From an uncultured Methanomassiliicoccales archaeon (lineage in GTDB: Archaea; Thermoplasmatota; Thermoplasmata; Methanomassiliicoccales; Methanomethylophilaceae), in contig CASEZY010000008.1 in assembly GCA_949292635.1 (NCBI GenBank), forward strand, positions 1 to 64,000: a DNA stretch of 64,000 bases, read 5' to 3'. The notes below the pieces were generated by a model, which worked only from the letters and a program-made list of their open reading frames with translations, was not told the DNA's origin and did not search any database. The stretch's first letter is position 1. Each line of letters starts with the position of its first letter. The translations under genes and the position numbers were made by a program. Shown in pieces: positions 63,001 through 64,000 of the stretch.

Positions 63001-63759
63001 ATCGACGATCTGATCGACGAGGAATGCCAGGAGGACCCCTGGTTCGCATCGGTGGTGGAGGCGGAGAGCAAGCGCACCGAGAACGGTGAGGATGTCGGAT
63101 TGTTCGTGAAGAACATCGAGACCGTCCAGGGCGACGAGAGGGACATCATCATCTTCTCCGTGGGATACGCCAAGAACGAGAACGGCAGGCTGGTCAAGAA
63201 CTTCGGCTGGTTGGGACAGGACGGCGGAGAGAACCGTCTGAACGTGGCCATCAGCAGATCCAAGCGGAAGGTCCATGTGGTCATGTCCTTCGACCCGGAA
63301 GAGCTGGATGTCAGCGGATCGAAGAACGAGGGACCGAAGCTGCTGAAGAAATACCTCGAATTCTCCTGCGCCGTCAGCAACGGCGATAACGAGAGGGCGG
63401 AAGGCATCCTGAAGTCGTTCGGAGACACCGGGGCCGCCAAGGACCTGTGGTTCGACAGCGAGTTCGAGAACCAGGTGTTCGACGCCCTGACACAAAGGGG
63501 ATACCTGGTGGACACCCAGGTGGGTGTGGGCGGATACCGCATCGACCTGGCGGTGAAGAAGGACGGGAGGTACGTCCTCGGCATAGAATGCGACGGGAAG
63601 CTGTACCACAGCTCCGCATCCGCCAGGGAGAGGGACTTCCACCGCCAGAACTACCTGGAGTCCAGGGGATGGAGGATCCACAGGGTCTGGAGCCCCAGCT
63701 GGTGGAAGGACCCCGTGGCGGAGACGGACAGGATCTGCACACTGGTTGATTCGCTGTAG
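60073..63759 (+). CDS. HRDC-SF1 helicase-nuclease (MTES_1575-type C-terminus)
   Basis: A 1,228-residue protein. Residues 1-85 form an HRDC-like domain (DALLRIAEMRPKTASDFGAI, then PGIGSTFIDNY). A large helicase follows: Walker A VQGPPGTGKSQVI near residue 392, Walker B LVIFDEASQM near 814, then VAGDHKQLRP and motif VI LNVAISRSKRKVHV. The C-terminus (about residues 1125-1215) is a PD-(D/E)xK endonuclease like MTES_1575/DUF559, with GYRIDLAVKK and LGIECDGKLYH. Such fusions are candidates for DNA repair or phage defence. The ATG at 60073 is 26 bases from a TAATAT box. It stands alone after the flavin operon. Confidence 0.88.
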   Translation: MEPDGALLRELEELRDKLKEEGKARTGRAPTVCSDDALLRIAEMRPKTASDFGAIPGIGSTFIDNYAQDFLIVLDKHRPVSECSVAMDGSVTKVMKELEKKLVSLNRRNRMLYLPKIVERYAFDISYAEGVRDLLIHGKALKLCDPRTEGQIGESRYRRATKVIRDAEKDLRDKGQNDLYVAYPFVKGRLSGEAFDVRAPLALFPVKANRGADITLTLDDSRDPVFNSILILAQQKFSGISRPLPDCTIEPESFDSFEQMMAAFYHANGLDLILDEGTETIPFESYLADQFPKYQMGELHVERSAVLGKFPSYTSAVQRDFETLLDEGRINTLLRDLLSNAEDIDYKADTFAEERQEEEPKEQDLFYINRLDASQEGVLTAIGETDSLVVQGPPGTGKSQVITSLITEYASQGKTVILVSEKKTALDVVHSRLGELSKYTMLMDDVANKDLFYGQLKGILDAGSRGVQQEDITAISQRIDDRLDRLRAISKVLYTPDSFGIEPYKLYRIDTGISLGDRAAYDYYRSIGGAVGAGLSAADFSTLEACRDRFSSDDTVSTLKWFMDAQRIYPWLRRVKGNLSQPDLFALEDAVRGMESSVAEWKGKNFLAKIFTKGKLKKQAAQLQRTYFSSVDPKDAEMLISNPENMESGLPSYDRFNRVRLTYDTLNDQEKEYLLAVTKLSAEKGCTAASTMVFNTLVYDRITRFEAANRDVLSYMEDFDSIVDEIGEAVDAKRGIARRGLDAVLAEEAAKINSGKRGQEIRRVVESKRRWSVSRFITRFRPEILSHIRIWLMTPEVVSEIMPLEAGIVDLVIFDEASQMYVEKGLPAIMRGKKVVVAGDHKQLRPSSLGAGRIDADMVDGDESDTAALEEESLLDLARFRYRDVMLNYHYRSRYEELIAFSNYAFYHGRLFVSPNPAPPERPPIEVHMMDDAMWQNRSNIKEAKYIVSLLKKILKERKNSETIGIITFNITQRDLIDDLIDEECQEDPWFASVVEAESKRTENGEDVGLFVKNIETVQGDERDIIIFSVGYAKNENGRLVKNFGWLGQDGGENRLNVAISRSKRKVHVVMSFDPEELDVSGSKNEGPKLLKKYLEFSCAVSNGDNERAEGILKSFGDTGAAKDLWFDSEFENQVFDALTQRGYLVDTQVGVGGYRIDLAVKKDGRYVLGIECDGKLYHSSASARERDFHRQNYLESRGWRIHRVWSPSWWKDPVAETDRICTLVDSL

Positions 63760-63760
63760 G

Positions 63761-63786
63761 TATCCAAAAAAAGAAGGGTTTGGATA
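63761..63786 (+). terminator. Hairpin terminator after the helicase-nuclease
   Basis: TATCCAAA (63761-63768) and TTTGGATA (63779-63786) are perfect inverted copies. The stem starts right after the helicase stop and also lies past the stop of the convergent small gene. Confidence 0.6.
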
Positions 63787-63802
63787 AGGGGTTTGAAGAC
63801 CC

Positions 63803-63943
63803 TCAGAACCTTCTGAAGGTGAACAGTACCAGTATCACCGCTGCGAACACGGCGACGATTCCCACGCCGGTGTACTCGAAGACCACGTCGGGCTGTCCCG
63901 CGGGCTGGTATCTCAGCACCAGCACCGCATCCTCGTCGGGCAT
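63803..63943 (-). CDS. 46-residue single-TM protein
   Basis: A short gene read from ATG at 63943 to TGA at 63803. Residues 21-42 form one membrane segment (VGIVAVFAAVILVLFTF), followed by a basic tip (RRF). The N-terminal half is acidic (MPDEDAV). A TATATAAT box lies about 35 bases upstream. In the same frame a TAG sits six codons before the ATG. The small size makes the call tentative, but the segment pattern and the promoter support it. Confidence 0.5.
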   Translation of the reverse strand: MPDEDAVLVLRYQPAGQPDVVFEYTGVGIVAVFAAVILVLFTFRRF

Positions 63944-64000
63944 GACGAATATCTCGCTGTCCTAAATCTGCGGATTATATAGGTTACATCATCCCAGGAC

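Noticed and set aside
63943-63990. A longer amber-containing version of the 46-residue protein
   Set aside because: A TAG lies six codons upstream of the ATG, but a TGA follows further upstream and no start codon lies between, so readthrough is not needed.

Overview
The window comes from a GC-rich archaeal chromosome, most likely a gut or rumen-type methanogen of the order Methanomassiliicoccales (Methanomethylophilaceae-like). The evidence is a methanol:corrinoid methyltransferase pair (mtaCB, 27633-29814), an MtaA-type methyltransferase (38829-39893), archaeal information-processing and cofactor genes (RfcL, Taw1, archaeal-type GluRS, a ribB-ribL-ribC-ribH cassette, a TrpB2-type synthase), and TATA-box promoters. 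Several genes of bacterial flavour (htpG, rarA, sfsA, pyridoxal kinase, YgiQ, FeoB with a fused DtxR-FeoA regulator) fit a host-associated archaeon with much lateral gene flow. I see one tRNA (Ser, TGA), no rRNA and no CRISPR array.

Layout. 1-3.0 kb: AT-rich leader, a frameshifted flavodoxin, a small-protein/serine-protease pair, and a frameshifted acetyltransferase. 3-6.5 kb: a tight minus-strand operon of pyridoxal kinase, GNAT and YgiQ. 6.6-10 kb: a TPR protein and an XPD/DinG helicase with an N-terminal zinc ribbon. 10-14.6 kb: two AAA/DUF4143 ATPases, each with tandem repeats directly upstream of its TATA box, around a BioB-like radical SAM gene and tRNA-Ser. 14.6-19.4 kb: a five-gene minus-strand operon of circularly permuted ATP-grasp, alpha-E protein, transglutaminase and two M14/AstE-like proteins, one of which lacks a zinc ligand. 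19.6-24.8 kb: htpG, rarA, a broken CooC/MinD-like ATPase (in-frame amber plus frameshift), a NifX-like protein and a decayed surface-protein gene. 25-29.8 kb: YeiH-type exporter, SDR, DUF2284 protein and mtaCB. 30-38.5 kb: a DDE transposase, a GGR-family flavoprotein, a TPR/zinc-finger plus zinc-ribbon pair, SfsA and a ClC channel. 38.8-43 kb: MtaA-like protein, LarC with an HprK-like kinase, and an HxlR regulator divergent from an FMN reductase. 43-57.8 kb: Taw1, RfcL, ABC ATPase, TrpB2, flavodoxin-ferredoxin protein with UbiD, GluRS, FeoB/DtxR-FeoA, SHMT and a PGI/PMI-like isomerase. 58-64 kb: the flavin operon, a 1,228-residue HRDC-helicase-nuclease, and a small membrane protein.

Two window-wide patterns stand out. 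First, the first ATG or GTG of many genes lies about 26 bases downstream of the centre of a TATA-like box, which implies leaderless mRNAs and fixes many starts. mtaC is a clear exception, with a leader of about 47 bases and a Shine-Dalgarno site. Second, three otherwise intact genes each lack exactly one base (flavodoxin, acetyltransferase, CooC-like ATPase), which means either recent decay or assembly error.

The most promising candidate for an undescribed system is the ATP-grasp/alpha-E/transglutaminase/double-M14 operon. The repeat-controlled DUF4143 ATPases, the HRDC-SF1 helicase-nuclease and the TPR/zinc-ribbon pair follow.
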